A stretch of 64,000 nt of DNA from Schistosoma haematobium (GCF_000699445.3 NC_067195.1:86190569-86254568), one strand, 5' to 3'; counted from the first letter of the stretch, positions 44,996 through 56,477 are shown. The notes: generated from the sequence alone by a model not told the origin. Numbers and translations are program-made.

Positions 44996-46014
44996 GTATT
45001 ATATATATTGATATATATTATATTGTATAATATTGATATAGATTGTAACGACTGAACTGCCAGTATTCGGTTTCAACGCTAGACTGACGAACCAAAATTT
45101 ATTCGAATAGGCCAGACTACGTTGTAGCGGTAAATCCCCAAAATAAATAGCTCTGTAAGTTTTCGACATTGGATGCTGACGACGTATTTTAATGGACTCA
45201 CCTAGATGAAGGCGAACGGTCATGCATCCGCACCAGATCACGAGTGGGAACGCCGTGCTCAACAACCCTTGCAATCGCTAGCCAGATTAGATCAGACGAT
45301 CCTCGATATAATGATAGCATATCAAATATATCTTCAAACTTCCTCGCTCCTGTCTTTTGATTTCACTTGGTGAGTACGCCTCATATAGAAGGTGTTACTG
45401 GTTAAAGCGTTGCCAGACTCCGAATACCTGTGGCATCTTTAACGTTCTTCTGTATAACGTACGAAGCGTTTTCGAGATACTTGTATTAAATTATATTAAA
45501 AACAAACTCTAAGCTCAATTTAAACGGTCCTAATTTAGGAATTAGAAGAAATTATATCAAAAATACAAAATAACTCAAATGGTACAGCCTGTGCTATACA
45601 GTCGGAAGTTTCCCTAACTCAAAGTAGCGCGCTAAACAATGGAAGAAACAGTTAATACTAAAGGGTTTGATAGCTGAGAATCAATAAAGATATTTCCGAC
45701 AAGATGGGATCAAATATCTTTCTGCAGGGATTCCAGCATTCCTCACAAGCAGACAGTCAAAAGGTTAACAGCCACACGCTGAACTACGCCGTGACCTTGG
45801 GCTTGGTCAAACACTAACTTACTGTCAACAGTCTGGCAACATGCAATAGAAAATTAGGCAACAAAAGATAAGTCTTTAACCCAAATCACATAGTAAAAGC
45901 TCAAATGAGGAAGCCTGAAAATCAAAGGGTGTAGTTAAAAGAGATCTGAACAAAGGTTAAAATACACGACAGGGAGAAGAAACAAATAAATGACTACCGT
46001 CCAACAAAAGAGCT
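44996..46014. mobile_element. About 1 kb insertion splitting the third RT
   Basis: Falls between the GSVTGPLLFAIYE and YFYADD motifs, which in an intact RT are only ~20-25 residues apart. It starts with a TA-rich 50 bp, then TGTAACGACTGAACTGCC at about 45042. No coding sequence recognised. Possibly an LTR or a non-autonomous element; ends not settled. Confidence 0.45.
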
Positions 46015-46640
46015 GAGTAGGGATTTTCATCGTTCTCTTTCTGTTTCATAGATCGCAAAAAGCAATGGACCCGTGACACTACCTTACACAACACCACTGG
46101 TTATTGGTCAAGGTGTAGATGTTGTAGAGTTATTTTTGTATATTTCTATCTATTCGTGAGAGAAGACCTAATCCATTGCCATAGGGAGATTGTGATTCCG
46201 GCTGTCTGAAGTCTGATGTTGAGGTACCCTATCAAAAGATTTCTTAATATTGAGGTATAATATAGAGTAGTATAGAGTATGGTAAAGTATTACCACCAGA
46301 CTTTTTTGGTCACGCATACGGTAACCTCGTCAAAGCCTATCAGGCATGTACTGCGAGACCTTATCGTAATGAATCCACGCTGTGGCAGGTCTATTAAATC
46401 TTCCTGTAGCAGGTGACCAGATAGTTGATTTTGTATCACATTTTCCATTATGCGTGATATAACTGGGGTGATATTTATAGGTCTGTAGTTTTCGACCAGG
46501 TTCCTCAGTCCTGACGTCTGTTTGGAGACAACATATGTTACCTTCTAGGTATCGGGATATGTACCTATTTTGAGTAATAGCGTATATCAGGTCATGACAT
46601 AGCAAGCAACTGTGTCCAGTGGCTACGTTTACCATTAACG
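46015..46640 (-). pseudogene. Third reverse transcriptase relic, upstream half
   Basis: Minus-strand frames: VENYRPINITPVISRIMENV, LIDLPQRGFITIRS, SILRNLLIGYLN (where K-A-F-D is expected) and SVTGPLLFAIYE-like. These are RT domains 1 to 4 in the right order. Many stops. Confidence 0.7.
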
Positions 46641-46868
46641 CGTGCCAGAGAGGAAGATTTGGAATCAGGGAAACTACTATCCACTAAATATATCTCAGTA
46701 TACTCCATAGCATACAACGCAGATCTGTCGACCAATAATTGTTGTCTGTCCAGCTATTTATTTATTTACGCTTTTTAGCACCACATTTATACTCTCCATG
46801 TGTGTAGCTTTTAAATAATTCTGAACGATATACCTACGGCTTAAGTTATAGTTTCCCCTTGTTTAAAA
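46641..46868. other. 3' flank of the Mutator-like gene, no feature
   Basis: No ORF or repeat recognised. A terminal inverted repeat of the transposon would be expected here or further left, but none could be picked out. Confidence 0.4.
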
Positions 46869-48886
46869 TTATATCGATTTCATTCTTATGACCTTGAAGG
46901 GCCATGGTGACATGCCGTACAAGTTGGTACTAAGAATTGTTAAGTAATAATTGTCCACTTTCTTCTCAACTTCCGTTGCGAAACTTTCACCATACTTCTC
47001 AATGATGCGATGCTTATGGATTCTTTGGCTTCGTTGAATACTTATATATACTTCACTCCGTCGTGATAATGCAGTTGTTGTATTATTTTGGAAGTTCTGC
47101 GTATTATGTAACTTCCATCTACTGCAATACCTAAGAAGTTGATGAGTTATGGAGTTTATATTTCGTAATTGATATAGCTTACCTGTAAGACTTCGTATTT
47201 TAACGTATGCAAGTAGCATATGACGGCACGGATATCGACACAGAATAAACGTGCTACAATTGCATTGACAAATGCTTACATCCACTTCATAATGTTGTCC
47301 GCGGTCAACCATAAACAACCAGCCGCCGCTTTCATATTCCACGTAAACGAAACGCATTTTTTAAGTTCGTATAAAACTTTAGATCTTGCGAATGAAGTCA
47401 ACATGTTCAGCAAGGGTATAAGACGCTGTGGAGCATTATATTTATAAGATCTTCCGAATAATACTTGATCTTCGATACTTTTCCTAGTTGACGTCATTTC
47501 ACTCCATTTTAAAGCCTTGTACACACATTTGTACAGACTATCACTTTTTCGTACATATCGTTTTATTTGTATATTTAGCGACTCAACACGATAATTTGTG
47601 CTGTTACCCAATGTTAAAACATTACCGCAAAACGCACTCGCCCACATTGTCTTACGTGGCATCAAAAAACGTGATAGGTACTGGCCTATCAATCTGTCCC
47701 ACCAATTTGTTATTCTGTAATATTGATTAAATCTAGTGAATAAATACATTACAAAAATTACCTTCCGACCGTTTCCGAAGTTACCAATCGAGTCAAGTAC
47801 GTTTTCAGTATTTTGTCGTTTGTCTAAAGGCAATTTTATATAAGCAACCATTGGTGTACCTTTTTCCGGAAAGCGCGAATTACATGAAAGGCGAACAGAA
47901 TGATATTTGCATGTCCATGTGTTATCCAGACAGCCGTGCTTTCAGATCGTACGCAATCCATCACAAATATTTCTGTCAACATTATCTCTTTGAATTTATC
48001 TAAAATCTATGTCACATCGGCACGCTTTTCTTTTCGTGTCCACGCAAACATAACAGCTCGTCCTCGACCCCAGTTATCCGTTACCACTAAATGGAATAAC
48101 GAATATCTATATAGTAAAATACAACGAAAAACATATTCACATTTCATTATTAGTATTATACGTAGAATCAATGCACAGAACTTCTGGATATTTCCTGTAC
48201 AACTGTATTTGGTCATAACTACTGAAACATATTCTCGTAGCATATCCATTTTCTAAATGTTCTCTCACTTCGCCTTTTTGTCTCAGCATATTCATTACCT
48301 GCTTCCGAGTACAACAACCTGAAATATATTTATATACACTTACCAGTGGAGAGTGTAGCTTTCATACCTTTGACACCGGCAGCGGTTACTTGCTTACCAG
48401 TTCTCTCCTTAATACTTTCGATAACTTCATCTGCTGACTCACAGTGCAGTATTACTGGCTTCAAGTTTTCTTTTTCTTCTGATGATAATCTTCTTGTCCA
48501 TAGATCACATACCACCCATGAACTACTACATGGATGATTGTGGAGCATGTTGTAGGAGTTGATGACATATCCTTGCTCCTCTAGTCTTACACGGAATTTA
48601 GATTGGCAATTACGGAATTTAGACCTTAAACATCAGATATTAGTTAAAGATCTTACGATTTTTGCTTCACTTTCAAACCTTCCGATTTCCGCTTATGACC
48701 AAACGTACAATGAAACGTTACAAACAGGTATTTGAAACTGACATCTTTTAGCAACCTACTTTCCGTGTGGATGTAACTAGTATAAGTAGTCTGAGAAACG
48801 ATAAAATTACTATTCCATAATTTTTGGAACTCTTTTAATGAGCTATCAAAATCATCCCAGCACGCGAAACGCTTGTTCAGTATCAT
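46869..48886 (-). pseudogene. Mutator-like (MULE) transposase gene with micro-introns
   Basis: Minus strand. Exons 48886-48657, 48624-48344, 48318-48141, 48106-47860, 47823-47762, 47714-46869; introns of 32, 25, 34, 36 and 47 nt, all GT-AG and all phase-consistent. Product ~610 aa: an N-terminal FAR1/FLYWCH-like region (FVTFHCTFGHKRKSEG, RVRLEEQGYVINSYN, MLHNHPCSSS), then RKYPEVLCIDSTYNTN (first catalytic D), VVTDNWGRGRAVMFAW, FVMDCVRSESTAVW (second D), AFHVIRAFRKK, ITNWWDRLIGQYLSRFL, TNYRVESLN (E) and a SWIM zinc finger CQCNCSTF with CRYPCRHM. Two lesions: a TAG at 48009-48007 (DVT-stop-ILDKF) and a one-base loss in an A-run near 47352. Resembles the Curupira Mutator elements described from schistosomes. 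Terminal repeats not found. Confidence 0.88.
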
Positions 48887-51540
48887 ACTTCGAAAAGCAT
48901 CGGTAAGGTCGACTGAAATGTCACTTGAGCATTAAGCACTACAAACAGCTATGATTAATTATTAAAAAGTTATTCCTTGCAACAATAATAACCCAAGGAA
49001 ATACTACAAATACTTAGGATTTACCTGTGACTTGATATTTCGTTGAGGTTTAGTACAGTTGTCGGGATCGCAGATCAAATTACAAAGCAAAAACAGAGCC
49101 AAAGTGTACACTACAAAACAGAATGCTAAATTAATGCTTTTGGTATTTATTTCGTGCTTTTTTATGCAACATAAGATGACTTATATATGAAAAAGCTTGA
49201 TACTCATGCAATCCAGCCAACCCACTGCAATTGAAATATGGAATAACCGCCTCTAGTCAGGCCGTTCAAGGTCGTTGAAACGAAAGGGCGGGCACATTCG
49301 AAAGGATCTAACGTTTAAACCTTGCCCTTTAGGAACAATTTATTACTGAAAAAATTGCACCTATATGTAATCACAGTAAAATGCTTCATCTTATCTTGTA
49401 TGTGTAATATTGCTTATGAAAACATGTCTGCAATCACCATGTACTGCTTATTTGAACCAATTGTCCGATTTTACTGGAAACGCCCATTCGTGAGTTTGTG
49501 CGTTATAGGCTACTATCCACTACGTGAGATCACTGGCTTGTATGTAGCCGAACGGCAGAGAACTATCAACACCTTTTCAGTCAACCAGATAACGGAAAAA
49601 TAATAAATTGCCTTTTTGTTCTAGGAGTTAGATATAGTTGTTAGGATCCTTGCATTATACCTGATATCATTTCGTAGCGAAACAATTAACTGATCATAAT
49701 TCCTCACACCAAATCATAACCTTATTTTGATATTTAGTAAATGAGCGTGAAGCTTTTTCGTTGGTTCGTCTGGACATTACGATATCCGTAATTACTAGAT
49801 CCGAAAGCACTGGTAGACCTATGCTTCTACTCCAGCCATCGGCCCTAAGTAGAAGTATGTTCGCTAATTGTACGAGCACCGTTCGTTGTTCTGATGAAAA
49901 ATGAGCTCTAAATCAACGATTTTTACATGTTGTCTATTACTGTTTCCCTCGTTCATTATATATATATCTAAGTGTGATTCTACCAGTTTCTATTTGCGCA
50001 TTAATATTCGTTCCTACGTATTATAATATTTTGATGAAGTCCTTGATTCAAGTTATTACAGGTACAATCTGGACTGTATAAATTTCTGTTTTGAAACTAT
50101 TCCGACATTTGTGTGCAAATTTTCATTCATTCAGTACCTCTTCACTAATCAAACTGTTATACTTTGTTGCTCGTAACGAATGAAATATAGTTGCGTGGGG
50201 AAGTTTTTCTCTAACAACCTGGTAGTTTATGGACACTAAATGCCAGTAACGTCATGCACTCCTTATCCTTTTATTTACTTAATCATTTCGCAAGCATCAT
50301 TCCCCTATATTTTGCGTTTGTCTAGATTGATCACCCATTTGAGTTTGATCGTTGAACGAAAAACGAATATTAACAGTAATTTCGAAACAGTAACATCCGA
50401 GTTCACTGACAACAATAATATTTCCCTTTCATTGAAATTTACAACAAGACAAAGCTATTACCACTCCGACAACGAGGCGTGAGTATATGAAAACATCTAC
50501 CCCTAATTAGATGCTCTAAATTCGTGACCCCTATCATACAAATAAACTAACGGATTAATTTTTAAATGGTTAGGTTGAGATATTAGTCTGTATTATCCAT
50601 CATTTACCTAATTCATTGAAGTGTTCAACCCATCAAGCAGTGTAATTCAAAAACAAACAAACAAACATTATCTGTTGAAGTTACATAACTTAAAAAGCTT
50701 GACAAATGAATAATTTGTGACGAAAAAGTATTAAGATGACGTTCTAAGATTATATTGAAAGAATCAGATCGAACTGGATTTGAAAAGTTGACTATGCTGA
50801 GAATATCAACTAAATAATCTCTTTTTTAAAATGATAATGAAAAGACTTTATCTACACTCAGAAACAGAAGAGAGAGAGAGAGAGAGAAAAAAAGAACAAT
50901 TCAAGGGCTGAAAATAAACGGCGTTAACATTTGATCTGAGCAACTTTAAAAGATGAAAAAAAATTTTCAGTTGGATTCATTATAACAAATAGTTATTAGA
51001 TTCATTGAATGTTACGTACGTAAATGTAAAGTAAATGAATAAACAAAAGAAAAAAGAGAACGAAAACAGGATTAAAATTTAACATATATGCAATCATTGC
51101 ATTAAATAGTTGTCATACAACAACATATCAGTTAAAAAGAATAATATAGACCCTATTGTTACTAATAGTAGTAGTAGTAGGCAAGTAGGTGGGTAGGTAG
51201 GTATTAAGAAAGTTGATAAAAATAGATTTAAATAAAAAAATGAATATGGAGTTCATAAAACTTTTTTTTTCAATATATATATAAAAGAAGAGAAATCTGA
51301 TCGATATAACTAACGCATGTATCATACAAAGTAAAGAACAATAATGTTGTAATGAACGTATTATCCTTTATTTTCAGGCAGTTTTATTTATGATACATTT
51401 CTGAAAATAAGGCACCAAGACTCCAATTGATTTCAAAAGAATTGACTTTTTTAAAAAACTGTAGAGCAAAAAAAGAGAAAAAAAGAAAGAGGACGTTACA
51501 ATCATACATTTAGTTACTATTATATCTAAACTTTAGACTC
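48887..51540. other. No confident gene; low-complexity patches
   Basis: Contains unassigned ORFs at 49322-49603 (plus, 93 codons, a few hydrophobic stretches) and 49694-49879 (minus), neither with a known motif. (GA)n at 50868-50886, TAG/GTA repeats at 51165-51203. The left part may include the 5' end of the Mutator element. Confidence 0.45.
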
Positions 51541-51554
51541 ATTTAACTCCAACT

Positions 51555-51662
51555 GGAGCCGTTCTAAGGCTATTGCCAGTCTCAAGCCCGGATCAAAGAA
51601 AGAGGAGGGTTGAGAATGGGGGTTAACGACCTTATCCTGTAGAAAACGAACTCGCTTGAATC
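51555..51662 (+). repeat. R8 repeat fragment
   Basis: Similar to 59545-59665 (AAAGAAAGAGGAGGGTTGAG, and GTAGAAAACGAACTCG versus GTAGAAAAGTAACTCG). Probably part of a retroelement; not identified further. Confidence 0.4.
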
Positions 51663-51693
51663 TTCCCATTGATGTTTTAGGATTGCCTTAATT

Positions 51694-51736
51694 TACAAGC
51701 ATTATAAGCAAAGATGGATAGTGGCTAGCAATGGAA
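51694..51736 (-). mobile_element. Sm-alpha 3' piece, inverted
   Basis: Minus-strand sequence from CGCGTCCTGGATTCC to the monomer end (CTATCCATCTTTGCT). It begins inside stem III, five bases before the hammerhead cleavage site, and abuts a plus-strand monomer. Confidence 0.75.
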
Positions 51737-52072
51737 TCCAGGACGCGTAAATTAAGGCAATATCTAGGCATACGCACAGTATGCACATATGTCAATAACA
51801 GACTGATCAATTTCAGTCCTAAAACATCAATGGGAAAATTCAAATAAAACAATATCAAGTGAATTAAACTTCACCCCATTGCACAAGCAAGTGGCTATCA
51901 GGACTCAGTTGCTAAGTGGATAACGCGATGGCGTTTGAAGCGAACGGTACTGAGTTCGAGTCCCAGAGTGAACACCAACTCTGAGATGCAGGTACATCCG
52001 GCTGAAGAGTCCCAAACAGGACGAAACGCGCGTCCTGGATTCCACTGCTAGCCACTATCCATCTTTGCTCAT
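51737..52072 (+). mobile_element. Sm-alpha SINE, full-length
   Basis: About 335 bp, the published monomer size as I recall it. tRNA-like box A (TTGCTAAGTGGATAACGC) and box B (GAGTTCGAGTCCC) at 51908-51965, then the ribozyme and the end CACTATCCATCTTTGCT. Confidence 0.9.
51994..52043 (+). ncRNA. Hammerhead ribozyme of Sm-alpha, apparently intact
   Basis: Stem I ATCCGG pairs with CTGGAT (one G-U). Core CTGAAGA fits CTGANGA; stem II GTCC/GGAC with loop CAAACA; GAAA; short stem III ACGC/GCGT; cleavage after GTC. Sm-alpha hammerheads are well-studied natural ribozymes. Confidence 0.85.
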
Positions 52073-52500
52073 ATTTAAAATAGTTCGAAACTAAGTTAAA
52101 TGAATTCGTTTCAAATATGCACATGTTATCAGCTATCAGTTGTTGCTGTTGTTTCTTATTGGTAAATACTATCAGCACATTACTACTCATAAATAGAGTG
52201 TTTCTATGATTCATAAGAAAAATTCAAACAAAAGAGAAACATATGACAAGAATGAATGAATGGATAATCATTTATTCATTTACAATATAGTCATGAGCTA
52301 GTCAGTCGAACGCTTCAAACAACCTGATCCATATGTACATTAGTTTAGGTTGTCATAATCTACTAACAAAGAAAAGAGATCAAATTCCAGGATAGTAGAG
52401 CTGGTAACAGTATCAGTGTTAATAAAAAAAAGTTAGACATCAAAGATATGATTCGGAAAGAAAATATAAATTAGTGAAATAAAAACACAAAAAAAAGAAA

Positions 52501-52701
52501 TTATGAGGAACTGAGAATCTCAGAATTTAAGGGTAGACAAATATGATCCGATACATTTCTAACTCTAGTCATTTCGTAATATTGGAGATTTAGATGAACA
52601 ATGGTTTTATATGACTTTGGATAAGTTGAGTGTGACTGTTTTGGAAGATTGTTCAGGTCAGTCAATTTGTAAGACCTTCCTTTTTGTTGAGCACAGAACA
52701 A
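52501..52701 (-). other. Unassigned short ORF
   Basis: 66 codons, no family seen; ends next to an S1 junction. Kept only as a possibility; it could equally be chance. Confidence 0.15.
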
Positions 52702-52710
52702 TTTAGTAGT

Positions 52711-52799
52711 ATCAGAAAGGGTTTTGTGGAGATTGTAGTAAATTCAATACTTCAGATCATGAGTCAATTGAAGCTAGACCGCTATGAAAAACCTGGAAG
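52711..52799 (-). mobile_element. S1 SINE tail, minus strand
   Basis: Terminal motif and tail up to AAAACCTGGAAG, then a switch of strand. Confidence 0.75.
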
Positions 52800-52950
52800 G
52801 TCCTGGGTTCAAATACCACGAGGCCGGGTCGTGGATACGCACTGCCGAGGAGTCCAACAATAGGAAGAAACGGTCGTCTAGTGCTTCTAGGATTTCCATG
52901 GCGGTCCAGCTTCAATTGACTCATGATCTTAACTATTGAAATTTCTTAGC
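52800..52950 (+). mobile_element. S1 SINE 3' half, plus strand
   Basis: From TCCTGGGTTCAAATACC (box B) through GCCGAGGAGTCC ... GGAAGAAACGG to the tail. The first core base is changed and stem II is weakened. Confidence 0.75.
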
Positions 52951-52995
52951 ACATAAAGTATTTCAGCTACTAGCGTTTGTTTTGAACCATTTTAA

Positions 52996-53365
52996 TAGTC
53001 AGTCAGTCAGCTACAACGTAGGACCAGGCACATACATGCATCGGTCCAAGTTGCCATACCTCATTAACACAACAAGATGGACACCGGATTCATAAAAGCA
53101 GTTAATTCAGAGGTGGTAATATATAAAAGAAAGATTGCAATAAGGATATAGTACAGGAAGAAAGAATTAGTTCGTAGAAAGAAAGATATGAAGCGATTTT
53201 AATCTCTTAGTTTAAAGGAAGATAGAGAGTGTATACACCAACACCATTGTGATCGATTCTGAGCCATGTCACCAAGAGTCTCCAACCATTGGTTACGATA
53301 GTCATGAGGACCCCAACCAAGTAGTCTGCATCTACCAACATGGCTCAGACTAGAAGTCAACACGT
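52996..53365 (-). pseudogene. RTE retrotransposon 3' end (family B), minus strand
   Basis: Same segment as 29632-30048; the minus strand ends with the tandem GACT tail (CAGTCAGTCAGC on the plus strand). It is placed against the next RT fragment in opposite orientation. Confidence 0.65.
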
Positions 53366-53930
53366 GAACTAAGGATAGGGAGTGAAGTGGTCGAACGCGT
53401 TGGAAACTTTGCTTATCTTGGAAGTCTGATGAGCCCTAATGGGTTGATGTCTGACGAAATCTCAGCATGGATTCGGAAAGCTCGTTTGGCTTTTGCCAAC
53501 TTACGTCACCTATAGCGAAGGCGAGATATCCGTCTATCAATAAAAGAACGAGTATACTGCGCGGCAGTCCGTTCTGTTTTAATTTACGGCAGTGAAACAT
53601 GGCCATTAAGAGTAGAAGATACTCATAAGTTACTACGATTTGATCACAGATACTTTAGAAATATTGCTCGCACCTGCTGGGATCATCAGGTAAGTAATAG
53701 CGAGTTAGACTCAAGGTATTAGGTAATGATGGTAAATCAGTTGATGAGGTTGTTAATCTTCATCGACTGAGATGGTTGGGCCACGTGTTACGTATGCCTG
53801 AATACCGATTACCACGACGTACAATGCTAACCGGTGTTGGAGATGGTTGGAAAAAGGTTAGGGGCGGCCAAACCAAAACGTGGCATCAGTGCTTGAAGTC
53901 ACTAACAATATTTTTAATAATGATTTGATG
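53358..53930 (+). pseudogene. RTE reverse transcriptase C-terminal part (family B)
   Basis: Plus-strand frames: VVERVGNFAYLGSLMSPNG, SDEISAWIRKARLAFANL, RLSIKERVYCAAVRSVLIYG, SETWPLRVEDTHKLLRF, HRYFRNIARTCWDHQV, then after a frame change VNLHRLRWLGHVLRMPE, RRTMLTGVGDGWKKVRGG and TKTWHQCLKSLT. One TAG interrupts (RHL-stop-RR). Ends before the family B tail. Confidence 0.85.
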
Positions 53931-54509
53931 GTCGTCAAAAAATGGAATGTAGATTCTCATCTTCTTCAGAGTTATTAGGTTGTTTCTATATAGCTGATAG
54001 ATCATTTGAAAGAAGTTATGATTTCAAAATAGAATTCTCTAATATAAAAATGAATCAACATTGAAAACACCTCATTGTGATATCATAATATGTTTGTATA
54101 ATCAGATATGGTGACTTGAAATTATCTACAAAAATTTTTATCTTTATCAAATTTAACATGAATACACCTTTTTAGAGAGAATTATGCTAATTAGATTCAT
54201 TCTTGTCGATTTGAAGTCGATAGATGACATAATTGTGATAATCTCTCACAGAATTCTAATATTTTGATAGAATCAAATTATAAAATTTATTATCTAATTA
54301 ATGTATTTTTTGATGTAATAACATGACGTATAAAACCTTTTTTTGCACTTAACATTCAATGATTTGATGAGTACAATTAGATAATAAAAAGTGTACTGAT
54401 GATGAGATGATCAACAATTAATAAATTAATTTAATCATTAGAATTGTTTATTAAATTAAATAGAAAGCAAGAAAATGGTTAACTAATTAGATAATAATTT
54501 TTAAGAAAA

Positions 54510-54775
54510 GATGAATAGTGGTTAGTACTGGAATTCAAAATACACAATTCAATCTGTTTGAGAATCGTCAACTGAATGTACCTACATCCAGCTGATGAGT
54601 CCCAAAAATAGGACGAAATCCGAGTTCTGCATTTCACTGACAACTATAATCCATCTTTGCTTAAAAAAGATTGTGACTTAAGGCTGTATCCAGGCAATGC
54701 GTACAGGATGGATATATGCTAACAAGAGATTGATTGATTCCAGTCTTAAATAACAATGGGAAGATACAAGTAATT
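54510..54775 (+). mobile_element. Sm-alpha dimer junction
   Basis: 3' end of one monomer with a hammerhead (54577-54630: CTGATGA core, GTCC/GGAC, GAAA all present, but cleavage triplet TTC and broken stem III) followed at about 54668 by the start of the next (TTGTGACTTAAGGCTGTAT). Head-to-tail junction. Confidence 0.75.
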
Positions 54776-54980
54776 AGATAGTGGTTATAATCATACATAC
54801 ATACAAAGAAACAAATAATATATGTCAAAGAAAACACATCACCTATTTGAATGATCAATGGTTTACACTTAGATTGTATTTTTATTTATTGTCATTTTCA
54901 TATTGAAAATTTAACCATTACAGATTGAGAAAAAAAGATCTTTCAAAACTTATTATCATTAACCAAAAAGTCAAACTTAC

Positions 54981-55087
54981 TCCAATTTTTTTATCTGACG
55001 GGAACCCATAACCACTATGCAATAATGCAGTGATAAAACTAAGATCCATACAATCGAATGGTTTCTGAGGATTTGGGTTACGACAAA
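54981..55087 (-). CDS. ENTPD5/6-type nucleoside diphosphatase, downstream exon
   Basis: Minus-strand exon, acceptor TCTTCACAG|TTTG and donor TTGGA|gtaagt. It begins with 2 nt that complete the codon left by the exon at 60111-59929 (G+TT), giving AAERVCRNPNPQ. It encodes CRNPNPQKPFDCMDLSFI and TALLHSGYGFPSDKKIG, which aligns with the PFLCMDLTY ... GFP block of ENTPD5 and ENTPD6. These enzymes (GDA1/CD39 family) hydrolyse UDP or GDP in the ER/Golgi lumen or after secretion. The polypyrimidine tract ahead of the acceptor is made of a TCA triplet repeat ((GAT)n on the plus strand, 55097-55125). The next exon, with an E-T-S-W-x-L-G motif, was not found. Confidence 0.82.
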
Positions 55088-55096
55088 CTGTGAAGA

Positions 55097-55126
55097 TGAT
55101 GATGATGATGATGATAATGATAATGA
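55097..55126 (+). repeat. (GAT)n microsatellite at a splice acceptor
   Basis: Nine or so triplets that, on the minus strand, form most of the pyrimidine tract of the ENTPD acceptor. Confidence 0.85.
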
Positions 55127-55421
55127 CATCGACGGAAATGCGAGAGATGAAGAGGACATAAATAGGAATGGAAAAAAATATTACAAATACACTGGAAGAA
55201 CTGGATTTCTTTAGAATTATTTACTGTGTTTGTTTTACTTAGAATTCACAAGGTAGTGGGGGTTCGAATCCCGCTCCACCTACTTTAGTTTGAGCAAATG
55301 GATAATATTATCATCAGCTCCCATACTTAGAATGTGGTTCATGCCCAAGTGTACCAGATGGATGAGTTGATAAACAAAAATTAACTTTGAGTTCAACTTA
55401 CGGTTGGCAAGAACTAAGTTT

Positions 55422-55423
<2 letters not shown>

Positions 55424-55471
<48 letters not shown>
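55424..55471 (+). repeat. (AT)n microsatellite
   Basis: About 24 AT units inside the ENTPD intron. Confidence 0.95.
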
Positions 55472-55472
<1 letters not shown>

Positions 55473-55889
55473 GCTTTATGTGGTCGGTTACATCATGATC
55501 GCTTTCACTTATTTCAATCATTGATAAACAGTAAACACGAATAATCAATCACTATATACTAATGATTTAAATGATTTATATGCATGTTATACAACAAAAT
55601 TACATTTTATTTAATTATACAAATTGGTGAATATGTCGATGATTGTATTTTATGTGAAATGATGAAATCTATTCACTTATTGTTTTTGTACTTCACGAAA
55701 ATTGAACAAGGGAACTGGCTATACCATTACAAAAGAACATTTTAACTTATCCATGATGAAAGAACAATGAAATACTGTCCAAATTAGTCAGCCTCTCTAT
55801 CATTATCAACACTTAGGACCTGAGAGAAATATATGCAACGATTCATACTGTTATATCATGACATTATACTCCAACGTTACACACTTTAA

Positions 55890-55990
55890 AACTAATGCGG
55901 TTGTAAACAACTGTCGAGAAACTACGAAATAAAATAAATTCATATTATTCCGCTTTAAATGTTGTTCCGATTTTATACTTATTCATCATA
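55890..55990 (+). repeat. R9 foldback arm
   Basis: GGTTGTAAACAACTGTCGAG, then GAAATAAAATAAATTCATAT; also keeps CAATTGTATGAAAT at the arm end (to about 56010). Confidence 0.5.
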
Positions 55991-56084
55991 AATAGAATCA
56001 ATTGTATGAAATCTTCTTTGATATTCCCCAGCATGTACCAGTAACAAATGAATTATCATAGTTAAAATCACAATTTGATCTAAG

Positions 56085-56155
56085 ATAGACCACCATTGAA
56101 AACACAGAAACACTGGACGGCCGTTTTGTGCTAGTATGAGACTCCATGTCAGGTG
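56085..56155 (-). mobile_element. S1 SINE fragment, minus strand
   Basis: AGACCACCATTGAAAACAC to the ribozyme region, truncated. Confidence 0.6.
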
Positions 56156-56204
56156 TGAAATAGTTATCTACCTCAGGCAATCGATGAAAAGTTGAACAAG
56201 GTCA

Positions 56205-56366
56205 TGGATTGATTGAAGTTAGACATTAACACCACTGGATGCCGGCTCAGTGATCTAGACGTTAAGTGTTCGCGCGCGAAACCGAAAGCCCTGTGTTCGA
56301 GTCTTGCGTGTGGGATCGTAGATACGCATTGATCAGAAGTTCCACACTAAGAAAAAACGGTCGTTC
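56205..56366 (+). mobile_element. S1 SINE, 5' part up to its ribozyme
   Basis: Promoter boxes GCCGGCTCAGTGATCTAG and GTGTTCGAGTCTTG, then a decayed hammerhead ending at ACGGTCGTTC, where an S3 segment has inserted. The S1 sequence resumes at 56478. Confidence 0.75.
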
Positions 56367-56477
56367 CGTCAGGGAGCACCAGTTCCCTCAAGATTACAGG
56401 TACACCTTGCTGATGAGTGCCAAGTAGAACAAAACCCGGGTCTAGGGTTTTCTGTCGACTAGCCCCAACCACCATCT
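56367..56477 (+). mobile_element. S3 SINE segment inserted in the S1 ribozyme
   Basis: 111 bp from CGTCAGGGAGCACCAG to CAACCACCATCT, flanked by perfect 8-bp duplications GGTCGTTC (56359-56366 and 56478-56485). It contains the S3 hammerhead (CTGATGA, GTGC opposite GAAC, AAAA instead of GAAA, stem III CCC/GGG, GTC). It lacks the tRNA-like 5' part. Confidence 0.85.

Noticed and set aside
46900..47200. A sixth intron in the Mutator-like gene (GTAAGC at the end of the SWIM region)
   Set aside because: Splicing there leads quickly to a stop, while reading through keeps a protein-like C-terminus.
47900..48256. 118-codon plus-strand ORF
   Set aside because: Antisense shadow of the Mutator-like transposase catalytic region.
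55250..55290. tRNA 3' half (GGGGGTTCGAATCCCGC)
   Set aside because: The T stem has a mismatch and no 5' half is found upstream; probably an old SINE promoter or chance.
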